A stretch of DNA of 64,000 nt from Shewanella halotolerans. Its GTDB lineage: Bacteria; Pseudomonadota; Gammaproteobacteria; Enterobacterales; Shewanellaceae. The position numbers were made by a program, and so were the translations under genes. Below the pieces are notes generated by a model. The model made no database searches. It saw only the letters and a program-made list of their open reading frames with translations, and was not told where the DNA came from. Below, piece by piece: positions 44,362 to 56,778 of the stretch. Location of the stretch: assembly GCF_019457535.1 (NCBI RefSeq), contig NZ_CP080417.1, positions 1,054,001 through 1,118,000 on the forward strand, written 5' to 3'. How positions within the stretch are numbered: the stretch's first letter is position 1; the number at the start of each line of letters is the position of its first letter.

Positions 44362-46935
44362 ATGCGACTCGATCGTATGACGAACAAATTCCAGATAGCA
44401 ATCTCCGATGCTCAGTCATTAGCGTTGGGGCGTGACCATCAGTTTATTGAGCCGATCCATCTGATGATGGCGCTGCTTAATCAAGATGGTGGCTCAATTC
44501 ATCCACTGCTGACCCAGGCCGGGATCTCGGTAAGCACCCTGCGTTCCGCCTTGAGCCAGGAGCTTGAACGATTACCGCAAATTGAGGGCACGGGCGGCGA
44601 TGTCCAGCTCTCGCAGGCACTGATTCGCCTGCTGAACCTGTGTGACAAGCTGGCGCAAAAGCGTAAAGACAAATATATCTCAAGCGAGCTCTTTGTGTTG
44701 GCGGCACTCGAAGGTAGCGACGCCTTGGCGCAATGTCTGAAGAAGTCTGGCGCTACCAAGGAGCTGCTGGAGAAGACAATCGAAGAGGTGCGTCTTGGCA
44801 AGAATATCGATGACCCTAACGCCGAAGATCAGCGCCAGGCGCTGAAGAAGTTTACCGTGGATCTTACCGAGCGCGCCGAGCAGGGCAAGTTAGACCCTGT
44901 GATTGGCCGTGACGATGAGATCCGCCGTACCATTCAGGTGCTGCAACGCCGCAGTAAGAATAACCCTGTGCTCATCGGTGAGCCGGGTGTGGGTAAGACG
45001 GCCATCGTCGAAGGGCTGGCCCAACGCATCATCAATGGCGAGGTGCCTGAGGGGATCAAGAATAAGCGCGTCTTGTCACTCGACTTGGGTTCCCTGGTGG
45101 CTGGGGCCAAGTATCGCGGTGAATTCGAGGAACGCCTCAAGGCGGTGCTCAACGAACTGGCTCAGGAAGAGGGCCAGGTGATCCTCTTTATCGACGAGCT
45201 GCACACCATGGTGGGCGCCGGTAAGAGCGATGGCGCCATGGATGCGGGTAACATGCTCAAGCCTGCTCTGGCCAGGGGCGATCTGCACTGCGTCGGCGCG
45301 ACAACTCTAGACGAGTACCGTCAATATATCGAGAAAGATGCCGCCCTCGAGCGACGTTTTCAGAAGGTGCTGGTGGATGAGCCGAGTGTCGAAGACACTA
45401 TCGCCATCCTGCGCGGCCTGAAAGAGCGTTATGAGCTGCACCACCATGTGGAGATCACAGATCCCGCTATCGTGGCGGCGGCCAGTATGTCGCATCGTTA
45501 CATCTCAGACAGGAAGCTGCCCGATAAGGCGATCGATCTTATCGATGAGGCGGCGTCCAGTATTCGTATGCAGATAGACTCTAAGCCAGAGCCGCTGGAT
45601 AGATTAGAGCGCCGCACCATACAGCTTAAGCTGGAGGAACAGGCCCTGAGCAAGGAGAGTGACGAAGCGAGTCTGCGTCGACTCAGTACCTTGCGTAGCG
45701 AGCTTGCCGAGGTCGAGGCCAAGGCGGCGGAGCTGAACGAGGTATGGCATACCGAGAAGGCGGCGCTGGCGGGCACTCAGCATATCAAGGCGGATCTCGA
45801 GCAGGCCCGTATGGATCTCGAGGTAGCCAGACGCGCAGGGGATCTGACCCGCATGTCCGAGCTCCAATATGGTCGTATCCCAGAGTTGGAGAAACAGCTG
45901 GATCTGGCCGCTCAGGCCGAGATGCAGGATATGACGCTGCTGCGTAACAAGGTTTCCGACGTCGAGATCGCCGAGGTACTGTCTAAGGCGACCGGTATCC
46001 CTGTATCTAAGATGCTCGAAGGGGAGAAAGAGAAGCTGCTGCATATGGAAGAGGCGCTGCATACCCGCGTGATTGGTCAGAATGAGGCCGTGGATGCGGT
46101 GGCCAACGCCATTCGCCGTAGCCGCGCTGGCCTTGCGGATCCCAATCGTCCTATCGGCTCCTTCCTCTTCCTAGGTCCTACCGGTGTGGGTAAGACTGAA
46201 CTGTGTAAGTCGCTGGCGAAGTTCCTGTTTGATACCGAAGCGGCTATGGTGCGTATCGATATGTCCGAGTTTATGGAGAAGCATTCGGTATCGCGTCTGG
46301 TAGGGGCACCTCCAGGTTATGTGGGCTATGAGGAGGGCGGTTATCTCACCGAGGCGGTGAGACGTAAGCCTTATTCGGTGATCCTGCTCGACGAGGTGGA
46401 AAAGGCGCATCCCGATGTGTTTAACATACTGTTGCAGGTGCTGGACGATGGTCGTCTGACCGATGGTCAGGGACGCACGGTCGATTTTCGAAATACCGTG
46501 GTAATTATGACCTCTAACCTGGGCTCCGATGTGATTCAGGAGCGTTTTGGTATCGCCAGTTATGCCGAGATGAAGAGCGAGGTGATGAATGTGGTGACTC
46601 ACAGTTTCAGACCCGAGTTCCTCAATCGAATCGATGAAAGCGTGGTCTTCCATCCGCTTGAGTCTGAACATATCGCCCATATCGCGCAGATCCAGATAGA
46701 TAATCTGAAGGCGCGACTAGCGGAGAAAGACTTTGAGCTTGAGGTGAGTGATGATGCCTTAGCCTTAATTGCTCAGGCCGGATTCGATCCCGTCTATGGT
46801 GCAAGGCCGCTGAAACGCGCGCTGCAGCAAGAGGTGGAAAATCCACTGGCTCAGAAACTCTTGAGTGGTGAGCTGTTACCTGGCACGCCAATCAAGGTCG
46901 ATGCCGCGGGTGGCGAACTCGCCTTCCATCAATAA
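44362..46935 (+). CDS. clpB: ATP-dependent disaggregase ClpB
   Basis: An 857-residue Hsp104-type chaperone that pulls apart aggregates with DnaK. N-terminal Clp repeat domain, first AAA domain with Walker A GEPGVGKT (K212), the ClpB-specific coiled-coil middle domain (about 410-525), second AAA domain with GPTGVGKT (K611) and sensor region. No IGF/IGL loop, so not a ClpP partner. TAGGAGG precedes the ATG, and a heat-shock promoter is upstream. Confidence 0.97.
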   Translation: MRLDRMTNKFQIAISDAQSLALGRDHQFIEPIHLMMALLNQDGGSIHPLLTQAGISVSTLRSALSQELERLPQIEGTGGDVQLSQALIRLLNLCDKLAQKRKDKYISSELFVLAALEGSDALAQCLKKSGATKELLEKTIEEVRLGKNIDDPNAEDQRQALKKFTVDLTERAEQGKLDPVIGRDDEIRRTIQVLQRRSKNNPVLIGEPGVGKTAIVEGLAQRIINGEVPEGIKNKRVLSLDLGSLVAGAKYRGEFEERLKAVLNELAQEEGQVILFIDELHTMVGAGKSDGAMDAGNMLKPALARGDLHCVGATTLDEYRQYIEKDAALERRFQKVLVDEPSVEDTIAILRGLKERYELHHHVEITDPAIVAAASMSHRYISDRKLPDKAIDLIDEAASSIRMQIDSKPEPLDRLERRTIQLKLEEQALSKESDEASLRRLSTLRSELAEVEAKAAELNEVWHTEKAALAGTQHIKADLEQARMDLEVARRAGDLTRMSELQYGRIPELEKQLDLAAQAEMQDMTLLRNKVSDVEIAEVLSKATGIPVSKMLEGEKEKLLHMEEALHTRVIGQNEAVDAVANAIRRSRAGLADPNRPIGSFLFLGPTGVGKTELCKSLAKFLFDTEAAMVRIDMSEFMEKHSVSRLVGAPPGYVGYEEGGYLTEAVRRKPYSVILLDEVEKAHPDVFNILLQVLDDGRLTDGQGRTVDFRNTVVIMTSNLGSDVIQERFGIASYAEMKSEVMNVVTHSFRPEFLNRIDESVVFHPLESEHIAHIAQIQIDNLKARLAEKDFELEVSDDALALIAQAGFDPVYGARPLKRALQQEVENPLAQKLLSGELLPGTPIKVDAAGGELAFHQ

Positions 46936-46955
46936 GCCTTAGTCTTATGCAAGAA

Positions 46956-46982
46956 GCCCAAACTTAGGTTTGGGCTTTTTTT
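46956..46982 (+). terminator. Terminator of clpB
   Basis: AAGCCCAAAC / GTTTGGGCTT, loop TTAG, then T run. Confidence 0.92.
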
Positions 46983-47081
46983 ATCGCTGGCATCAGATTG
47001 CATTTGGTTATTATTTGCACTAGTTTGCAAAGGGCGAGATCTCTTCCTAATTTAAGTTTTTATACTGTGAAGGAGTACTGG

Positions 47082-47399
47082 ATGAAAGCAAGGTTAGCAG
47101 TTATAGCATCTCTGGCCGTGTTGATGACGGCATGTAGCTCAGCACCAGAGCAAAGCAGTGGCCCGGCCTTTGTCGGCGTCGGCAGCGTCGACTATGACAG
47201 CCTCTATCACTATGGCTACAACACAGGTTGCCGCAGCGCCGGTTACCTGAAGCAAAACCCGGGCGCCGATACCTTAGAAGGAATGAAAGATAAGGTGTTG
47301 GATGGATTGACTGAGTTTGATAAAGGCTGGAACGCCGGCAGTCAGGCCTGTCAGGATGGGGTGAGCCGTTCTATGTATACGGTGAAAGCGAGCGGCTAG
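47082..47399 (+). CDS. Small lipoprotein of unknown function
   Basis: A 105-residue protein with a lipoprotein signal (lipobox MTAC) and a mature part with YHYGYNTGCRSAGY and FDKGWNAGSQACQDG; the two Cys in the mature chain may form a disulfide. GAAGGAG precedes the ATG at 47082. I do not know the family. It stands alone between clpB and the DUF4124 gene. Confidence 0.75.
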   Translation: MKARLAVIASLAVLMTACSSAPEQSSGPAFVGVGSVDYDSLYHYGYNTGCRSAGYLKQNPGADTLEGMKDKVLDGLTEFDKGWNAGSQACQDGVSRSMYTVKASG

Positions 47400-47566
47400 A
47401 TTAGGTCGGCAAAGCCTAGTAGGACGATAAACCTAAAAACAAGAAGCGACAACCAGATTCATTTTGGTTGTTGCTTCTCTATTTCTCTACTTTCCTACTT
47501 CTCTGTTTGGAGGAGTAGCAGCCAGAAGGACTGTTTATATTAGAAGAGGAGTTTAGATTAGCTGAG

Positions 47567-48022
47567 CTATTTGTCGCAGAAGAGCTTGATACGCTGTTTC
47601 TGCGCGGCGATCTCTGATTGCCTGTCTTCCTCTGTCATACGCACCATTTCACCATTTTCTTCATTCTTACGTGTCAGGCGAGTATGTGTCTCGAGCACAC
47701 TTAATTGATGCTTGGCATTTTCGCAGATGGCCTTGGCCTGCGCCTTATCTTTCTCATTGATCGCCTCGGCGGCTAATGCGGCCTCGCTCTTCTGCTCGAC
47801 CTGTTTTTCCGTGACCTTAGGGGCGGTGAAACCAACCTTCTTCTGTTCGATATCTTCGCTATAGAGCTTTTCTGTCTTTGCCTCGGGGGGCTTTTCCTGA
47901 CTGTAGTGGGTGATACCGTTTTCATCCACCCACTTATAGATGGTCGTTGCAAATGCTGGGGCGCAAAGGAATAGGCTTAACAGTGCGCTGAGATAAAATT
48001 TTCCGGTCATCATAGTATCCAT
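47567..48022 (-). CDS. DUF4124 domain-containing exported protein
   Basis: A 151-residue protein with a signal peptide (about 1-25) and an N-terminal DUF4124 region (TIYKWVDENGITHYSQEKPP), then an alanine/glutamate-rich helical part that may form a coiled coil. Function unknown. Start uncertain among ATG 48022, 48013 and 48010; none has a clear ribosome site. Confidence 0.8.
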   Translation of the reverse strand: MDTMMTGKFYLSALLSLFLCAPAFATTIYKWVDENGITHYSQEKPPEAKTEKLYSEDIEQKKVGFTAPKVTEKQVEQKSEAALAAEAINEKDKAQAKAICENAKHQLSVLETHTRLTRKNEENGEMVRMTEEDRQSEIAAQKQRIKLFCDK

Positions 48023-48143
48023 ATCTAGGCCGGGAGAGAGTGCAGGGGTGACTCATCTGCCAACAATTAGAGGTCCGTATAAAAAGTGAGCTTAAATCTG
48101 TGTTATCTTTTTATTTTATCAAGATAACCTTGCTCCTTATTAT

Positions 48144-48980
48144 ATGCAAAATTTAAACAAAGAGACGGTGAAGAACCGCGGTATCTACCTTTTACCCAAC
48201 CTGTTTACTACGGCGGGATTGTTTTCCGGCTTTTATGCGGTGATCGCCTCCATGAATGGTCATTTCGAGGCGGCAGCCATTGCCATTTTCGTCGCCATGA
48301 TCTTCGATGGCCTCGATGGCCGTGTCGCCAGGATGACCAATACCCAGAGTGCATTCGGCGCCGAATATGACAGCATGGCCGATATGGTCTCCTTCGGGGT
48401 GGCCCCGGCGTTGATCGCCTATAACTGGGCCTTGGCCGATCTTGGCAAGGTAGGTTGGTTGGCGGCATTTATCTATTGTGCCGGAGCCGCGCTCAGGCTT
48501 GCACGCTTTAATACCCAAGTTGGTGTCGCCGATAAGCGTTATTTTCAAGGCTTGGCAAGCCCGGCCGCTGCGGCGATTATTGCCGGCGCCATCTGGACTG
48601 GCACCTATTATGAGATAGAAGGCCAGCAGGTCAGCATACTGGCGCTGTTAATGACAGCTGGTGCCGGTCTCTTGATGGTGAGTAACTTCCGCTACTACTC
48701 CTTCAAAGACTATGACTGGCGCGGCCGGGTTAACTTTATGGTGATCCTGGCGCTGGTGGGTTTGTTTGTGGTGGTCTCGGTTCAACCTGCAACTATCCTG
48801 TTTATCGTCTTTAGTCTCTATGCTCTCTCCGGTCCCATCTACACCATACGCACGGTGAAGAAGTTAAAGGTGAGCCATGTGGTGGGTGATGAGAACGAAA
48901 CCGATATAGATATTGCTCAAGAGACTGATGAATCCAAACCAACTGAGCAAGATGATTCAGATACTAATAAGAAGCAGTAA
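48144..48980 (+). CDS. pssA: CDP-diacylglycerol-serine O-phosphatidyltransferase
   Basis: A 278-residue membrane enzyme that makes phosphatidylserine for phosphatidylethanolamine. The CDP-alcohol phosphotransferase signature is complete: DG-RV-AR, a Gly eight residues later, then D and D at three-residue gaps (AEYDSMAD). About eight helices. The last 40 residues are an acidic tail (DENETDIDIAQETDES) not needed for the fold. This is the multi-pass type II synthase and not the E. coli soluble type I. Confidence 0.94.
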   Translation: MQNLNKETVKNRGIYLLPNLFTTAGLFSGFYAVIASMNGHFEAAAIAIFVAMIFDGLDGRVARMTNTQSAFGAEYDSMADMVSFGVAPALIAYNWALADLGKVGWLAAFIYCAGAALRLARFNTQVGVADKRYFQGLASPAAAAIIAGAIWTGTYYEIEGQQVSILALLMTAGAGLLMVSNFRYYSFKDYDWRGRVNFMVILALVGLFVVVSVQPATILFIVFSLYALSGPIYTIRTVKKLKVSHVVGDENETDIDIAQETDESKPTEQDDSDTNKKQ

Positions 48981-49026
48981 CACTTAAGCTTATATTCTAA
49001 GCCTATACCTATTATATAGGCGACAA

Positions 49027-49070
49027 GATAAGGCGACACTGAGATAAGACGACACTGAGATAAGGCGACA
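49027..49070. repeat. Tandem 16-bp repeat, 2.75 copies
   Basis: Unit GATAAGGCGACACTGA at 49027, repeated with one change at 49043, and partly at 49059. It lies 47 bases after the pssA stop. Confidence 0.9.
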
Positions 49071-49316
49071 AAAGCACAGATGCTATAAGGGCTAAATAAG
49101 CCAGCAGGACAGCCTTGCAATCGGGCTGCTCAAATTTTTGGCAGAGTCGAATTTTTTGTGCCAAACTTATTTTCCGGTTTCAAACAAGCGAGTCACCCAA
49201 TCGACAGTTTGTGGTGTCGTCGTTACTTGCATGTTGCCTTTGTGTGTGGCTTTTCGCTGGGCCTATCTCGTTTTGCGTGTTTTTTGTTCGATCGATATCT
49301 TTCGTTAAAAAAGCCC

Positions 49317-49344
49317 TTGCGCAAAAGATTTGGCTTCCTATAAT
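49317..49344 (+). promoter_or_regulatory. rRNA operon promoter P1
   Basis: TTGCGC, a 16-base spacer and TATAAT, followed by GCGCTCCCACTGACACGG, which is close to the start region of E. coli rrn P1 promoters. An A/T run lies just upstream, as expected for an UP element. Confidence 0.88.
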
Positions 49345-49497
49345 GCGCTCCCACTGACACGGCAAACGGCGCTACTTACCAAGTGAGTAGTTAACGAATG
49401 TCGAGTCAAGGTGATAAGCGGTTCGAGTTTTTAAGTCGGTAGTTACAGCGCGAAAGCACAGTAATTAACCACTTAAAAATCTTTTGAAAAAAAGCGC

Positions 49498-49525
49498 TTG
49501 ACGCCGACAGGGAGAAGCGTAGAAT
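49498..49525 (+). promoter_or_regulatory. rRNA operon promoter P2
   Basis: TTGACG, 16 bases, TAGAAT, then a GC-rich discriminator (ACGCAGCCC). An AT-rich tract with AAAAATC and TTTTGAAAAAAA lies upstream. Confidence 0.85.
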
Positions 49526-49563
49526 ACGCAGCCCTAGCCCGCTGGAGTCCAGTATGAGGCAGA

Positions 49564-49576
49564 CGTTCTTTAACAA
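49564..49576 (+). promoter_or_regulatory. boxA antitermination site in rRNA leader
   Basis: GTTCTTTAACAAG matches the boxA core bound by NusB/S10. A second boxA-like site (TGCTTGTTCTTTAAAA) lies in the 16S-23S spacer at 51405-51420. Confidence 0.75.
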
Positions 49577-49590
49577 GATAAAACAAGAAA

Positions 49591-49606
49591 TCTGTGTGGA
49601 CACTCA
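49591..49606 (+). other. 16S processing stem, left strand
   Basis: TCTGTGTGGACACTCA pairs with TGAGTGTTCACACAGA at 51347-51362 with one G-T pair, bracketing the 16S gene; this is the expected RNase III substrate. Confidence 0.85.
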
Positions 49607-49780
49607 CAGGTATTGAGTTAATCGAAAACGATTTAAATCTCAATGCATGATTGACTAAATCTAGTTTCACTAGAGATAGTGAGTGTTCATAGCAATATGT
49701 ACAAACATGTAGATGATTCTTCCGAGTCATTTATGTGAATCAGAATTCATTGAGTCGGACTTAGGTCCACAAAAACTTTT

Positions 49781-51322
<1,542 letters not shown>

Positions 51323-51573
51323 CCTATACGATTGACTGATATTTGTTGAGTGTTCACACAGATAACTTGTTCTTGTTAGAACGAGTGGCACGTCCGTGCG
51401 GCGATGCTTGTTCTTTAAAAATTTGGAAAGCTGATAGTAATAACCGAAAGGTTATTGCGAAAAATAATTGAGTTCTCAAAACACACTTTAATCAAGTGAC
51501 TTGAGTATTCTTTTGGCGAAAGTAGAAACCGTTAGTTGCGATGCGACTCAGATGAAACTCATTTGGGTTGTAT
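51323..51573 (+). other. 16S-23S internal transcribed spacer without tRNA genes
   Basis: The 251 bases hold the right strand of the 16S stem (51347-51362), a hairpin near 51370, boxA at 51405 and the left strand of the 23S stem (51562-51580). No tRNA-Ile, Ala or Glu cloverleaf is present. Confidence 0.88.
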
Positions 51574-54466
<2,893 letters not shown>

Positions 54467-54512
54467 ACAACCCAAAAGGGTTTTACTTGAAACGTTCCAG
54501 ACGTTTAAAGTA

Positions 54513-54536
54513 CTTCCTCCTTCAATGGAGGTCGCG
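54513..54536. repeat. Hairpin module, copy A
   Basis: TTCC-type left flank, stem CTCC/GGAG, loop TTCAAT and right flank GGTCGCG. One of four copies (see 54718, 55298, 55397). Confidence 0.7.
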
Positions 54537-54717
54537 ATAATGGTTACTGAATCAAAAGAATACAAAGTACTTGATTGAAGTGCGAACTCAAACAGCTTTC
54601 TAAATTTACTATTTTGGTTAATTACGCAGGTAATTGTTTGGCTGACAAAGCCGTAACGAAGCGAAGCGCGGAGTGTACTGGAGTACATGGTCTAAATTGT
54701 TCCATACAATTTAAGAC

Positions 54718-54743
54718 ATTTACTCCATCCTTGGAGGTCAAGC
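54718..54743. repeat. Hairpin module, copy B
   Basis: Stem CTCC/GGAG with loop ATCCTT and right flank GGTCAAGC. It follows an AAATTGT/ACAATTT hairpin, as copy C does. Confidence 0.7.
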
Positions 54744-54794
54744 ACTGCAGCGAGGAAACAATGCCGTCAGACGAAGAATTAACCAGTAAGAATT

Positions 54795-54914
54795 TGTCTG
54801 GAAACCATAGCATTGTGGTCCCACCTGATCCCATCCCGAACTCAGAAGTGAAACGCAATCGCGCCGATGGTAGTGTGGGGTCTCCCCATGTGAGAGTAGG
54901 TCATTTCCAGGCGC
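54795..54914 (+). rRNA. 5S ribosomal RNA
   Basis: About 120 bases. The terminal stem TGTCTGG / CCAGGCG and the inner sequences CCACCTGATCCCATCCCGAAC and GATGGTAGTGTGGGGTCTCCC identify it. Ends are set from the terminal stem. Confidence 0.94.
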
Positions 54915-54928
54915 CTAATTAAGTGAAG

Positions 54929-54955
54929 AAGCCACCTGAATAAGGTGGCTTTTTT
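54929..54955 (+). terminator. Main terminator of the rRNA operon
   Basis: AAGCCACCT / AGGTGGCTT with loop GAATA and a T run, directly after 5S. Confidence 0.92.
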
Positions 54956-54995
54956 GCGTTTGGGGTTTATGAATTTATTGGGTACCCTTTCGAAC

Positions 54996-55027
54996 CACCT
55001 TAATTAAAGTCAGGTGGCTTATTCACT
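54996..55027. repeat. Inverted near-copy of the rRNA terminator
   Basis: The reverse complement of this stretch reads GTGAATAAGCCACCTGAC and AATTAAGGTGG, close to the terminator and its left flank at 54921-54950. It can itself form a CCACCT/AGGTGG hairpin. Confidence 0.65.
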
Positions 55028-55152
55028 TATGTAGGCATGAATGCCTACTCCCGACGTCGCCCCACCGCTAAGCGGGGTCTCCGGCTACGAAGCTTAGCTT
55101 CTCCGCGTTCAAGTGGGGCTAAATACTGCGTATTTAAAGCGCCTCACTTTCC

Positions 55153-55200
55153 CCCCATGTGTTCGCTGCGCGAACCGAGTAGGTCATTTCCAGACGCCTA
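55153..55200 (+). pseudogene. 3' fragment of a second 5S rRNA gene with an inserted hairpin
   Basis: CCCCATGTG followed, after 15 inserted bases (TTCGCTGCGCGAACC), by GAGTAGGTCATTTCCAG and ACGCCTA. The bases on both sides match the end of the intact 5S gene (54890-54917) except for one change. The insert contains the perfect hairpin TTCGC/GCGAA. The remaining 5' part of the gene is not recognisable. Confidence 0.72.
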
Positions 55201-55223
55201 TTTATTCTCGAAAGAGAGTCGAT

Positions 55224-55255
55224 AAATCCCCAGCACCTAGTGTTGGGGATTTTTT
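55224..55255 (+). terminator. Second terminator-like hairpin after the 5S fragment
   Basis: AAATCCCCAGCAC / GTGTTGGGGATTT (one mismatch), loop CTA, followed by T run. This is the layout expected at the end of an rRNA operon, placed 24 bases behind the 5S fragment. Confidence 0.85.
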
Positions 55256-55297
55256 CGTTTATACGCTCGCCTAAATTGTTCCCAACAATTTATGGCG

Positions 55298-55322
55298 CTT
55301 CCTACATCCATGTGGGTCGCGC
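55298..55322. repeat. Hairpin module, copy C
   Basis: CTTCC left flank, stem ACAT/ATGT with loop CC, right flank GGTCGCGC. Preceded by the perfect hairpin TAAATTGTT/AACAATTTA at 55272-55292. Confidence 0.7.
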
Positions 55323-55396
55323 GAAAGCGCTACTTCACATGCAGCCCAAAGCTGCTTACGCAGTGTGGCAGTTAAGTGTTCCATTCTTCAACTGCA

Positions 55397-55421
55397 TTTC
55401 CGCCATCCATGGTGGTCAGGC
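55397..55421. repeat. Hairpin module, copy D
   Basis: TTTCC left flank, stem CGCCAT/ATGGTG (G-T pair) with a 2-base loop, right flank GGTCAGGC. Confidence 0.65.
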
Positions 55422-56162
55422 CCCTCAGCTTGCAGCTTAGCTGCTTCGCGCTCCAGCCATCCATTAAGCTGCGCTCGATAAGCGGATGTCTTACGCTCCC
55501 ATGCGTGAAACCTTTGGCGGATTCCATTTCTCGAGATAGGACTAGATAGCGTTTCCTAGCATTCAACCATATGAGCTTGTACCTCAGCCGTACTGGTTAA
55601 AATTGATCTATATCTCCCTTTCTATTTTCATGCCTTTGTCCTATATCCACGCTTCGATGATTTAAGGCGAATGCCTTCTAGTGAGGTGGAGGGCTCGCAA
55701 GAACATCTGTTTTTGCGCTGTAGCTATTTAGGAGTGTCTTGGAACTATTTTTATCCCATATGGAGGCTGAGTCACTAAAAGCTGATGATTGACCTAGTGG
55801 AATCGGTATTAAGGTTTTTGTTTGTGGTGTCCGGGATAGGAAGAGGAAGGTGCGGGTAGCAGGTCTCTATGTATTTGTCCCCAGGTGCTAGTCTCGAAGA
55901 GGCTCGATGCAAAAAAATGCGGGCTTTATTTGGGGTACTTTATGTAGGGCTGTTATTTGCCTATGAAGGTAATCATTAATAGAACTTGCTTGGGGGATTT
56001 CAGGCTCGATATGCCATTAATCAGTGACGTATAACGTCATTAAAAGCAGGTTGAATGATGGTGTGGATGGCCATTTTTTGAGTGGGAATGTGAGGATATG
56101 ACTTAATATTCGCTATCTTGCATGAAAAAGCCGCAATTGAGCGAGTTAGCCATAAAAAGTCC

Positions 56163-56191
56163 TTTACCTTTGAGAGGGGTTTTAGCATAAT
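56163..56191 (+). promoter_or_regulatory. Promoter of tRNA-Trp
   Basis: TTTACC, a 17-base spacer and CATAAT, with a GC-rich discriminator (GCCCCACG) before the tRNA. Confidence 0.6.
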
Positions 56192-56204
56192 GCCCCACGT
56201 CAAC

Positions 56205-56281
56205 AGGGGTGTAGTTCCAATTGGTAGAACAGCGGTCTCCAAAACCGATGGTTGCGGGTTCGAGTCCTGCCACCCCTGCCA
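56205..56281 (+). tRNA. tRNA-Trp (CCA)
   Basis: Acceptor stem AGGGGTG / CACCCCT, anticodon loop CTCCAAA with anticodon CCA, T loop TTCGAGT and encoded CCA end. About 77 bases. Confidence 0.97.
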
Positions 56282-56290
56282 CATTCTAGA

Positions 56291-56317
56291 GAAGCCGTTC
56301 AGAAATGAACGGCTTTT
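56291..56317 (+). terminator. Terminator of tRNA-Trp
   Basis: AGCCGTTCA / TGAACGGCT, loop GAAA, then T run. Confidence 0.9.
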
Positions 56318-56427
56318 TGCTTTTCTGAGTTTTATCTTTTCACTCAAGTTCATATAGTCTCTGGTCGTCGTGACACTCGCCTGGGCAGAGGTTATCCTTA
56401 AGGGGTTAGCATTTGTCTGGAGGCGAT

Positions 56428-56778
56428 TTGGAACCGAGTGCATATTTAGATGCGATGGGTATAACCCGCTGGGTAGAGAAGGGAGCCGAGCTTCCCCTGT
56501 ATCATATTCTCGTGGATCGAGGAGCGAGCGTCTCAGGCGACCACCCGCTTATCCGCCAGGTGTTGGCACTCTTTCCCGAGCAGGATAAGCAGGTTGTCGT
56601 CAGCGATTCGCTTAGCAGCACCAAAGAGGTGTTTTGGGATATGCGAAGTCTCAGGTTACCTAAGGTGGCATGCGCCATCAGCTCTGCACCTATAACCGTT
56701 CTCGAGCAAGAATCTAAGGCCAAGCGCGAGCTATGGCAGCATATTTGGGAGAGCGATGCCTATGACGCTAACGCTTAA
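56428..56778 (+). CDS. holD: DNA polymerase III psi subunit (HolD-like)
   Basis: A protein of 116 residues. The opening YLDAMGITRWV, the LDLF-like segment (LRLPKVACAISSAPI) and KRELWQHIW at the end fit the psi subunit of the clamp-loader complex, which links it to SSB through chi. The family is poorly conserved, so the position just before rimI (with a 23-base overlap), as in E. coli, carries much of the weight. The start chosen is TTG 56428 with GGAGG five bases upstream; TTG 56413 is a weaker alternative. Confidence 0.78.
   Translation: MEPSAYLDAMGITRWVEKGAELPLYHILVDRGASVSGDHPLIRQVLALFPEQDKQVVVSDSLSSTKEVFWDMRSLRLPKVACAISSAPITVLEQESKAKRELWQHIWESDAYDANA

Larger units (their letters stand above)
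48981..49780. other. Leader region of the rRNA operon
   Basis: The 800 bases hold a 16-bp tandem repeat, two rRNA promoters, a boxA site and the left strand of the 16S processing stem. No coding frame is supported. Confidence 0.75.
54467..54794 (+). other. 23S-5S spacer rich in hairpins
   Basis: A 328-base spacer, long for this position, without tRNA. It holds several short inverted repeats: CTCC/GGAG hairpins at 54513-54536 and 54718-54743, TGTACT/AGTACA near 54673, and AAATTGT/ACAATTT at 54694-54712. Confidence 0.75.
54915..56204. other. Non-coding region between 5S and tRNA-Trp
   Basis: Nearly 1.3 kb. The first part (to about 55560) is dense in short hairpins and holds the 5S fragment, two terminators and two hairpin modules. 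From 55560 to 56140 I see nothing definite. Open frames here are short and lie over hairpins, so I do not call them genes. Confidence 0.7.

Noticed and set aside
55037..55566. Several short reading frames after the 5S gene
   Set aside because: They lie over hairpins and rRNA fragments, and their composition follows the repeats.
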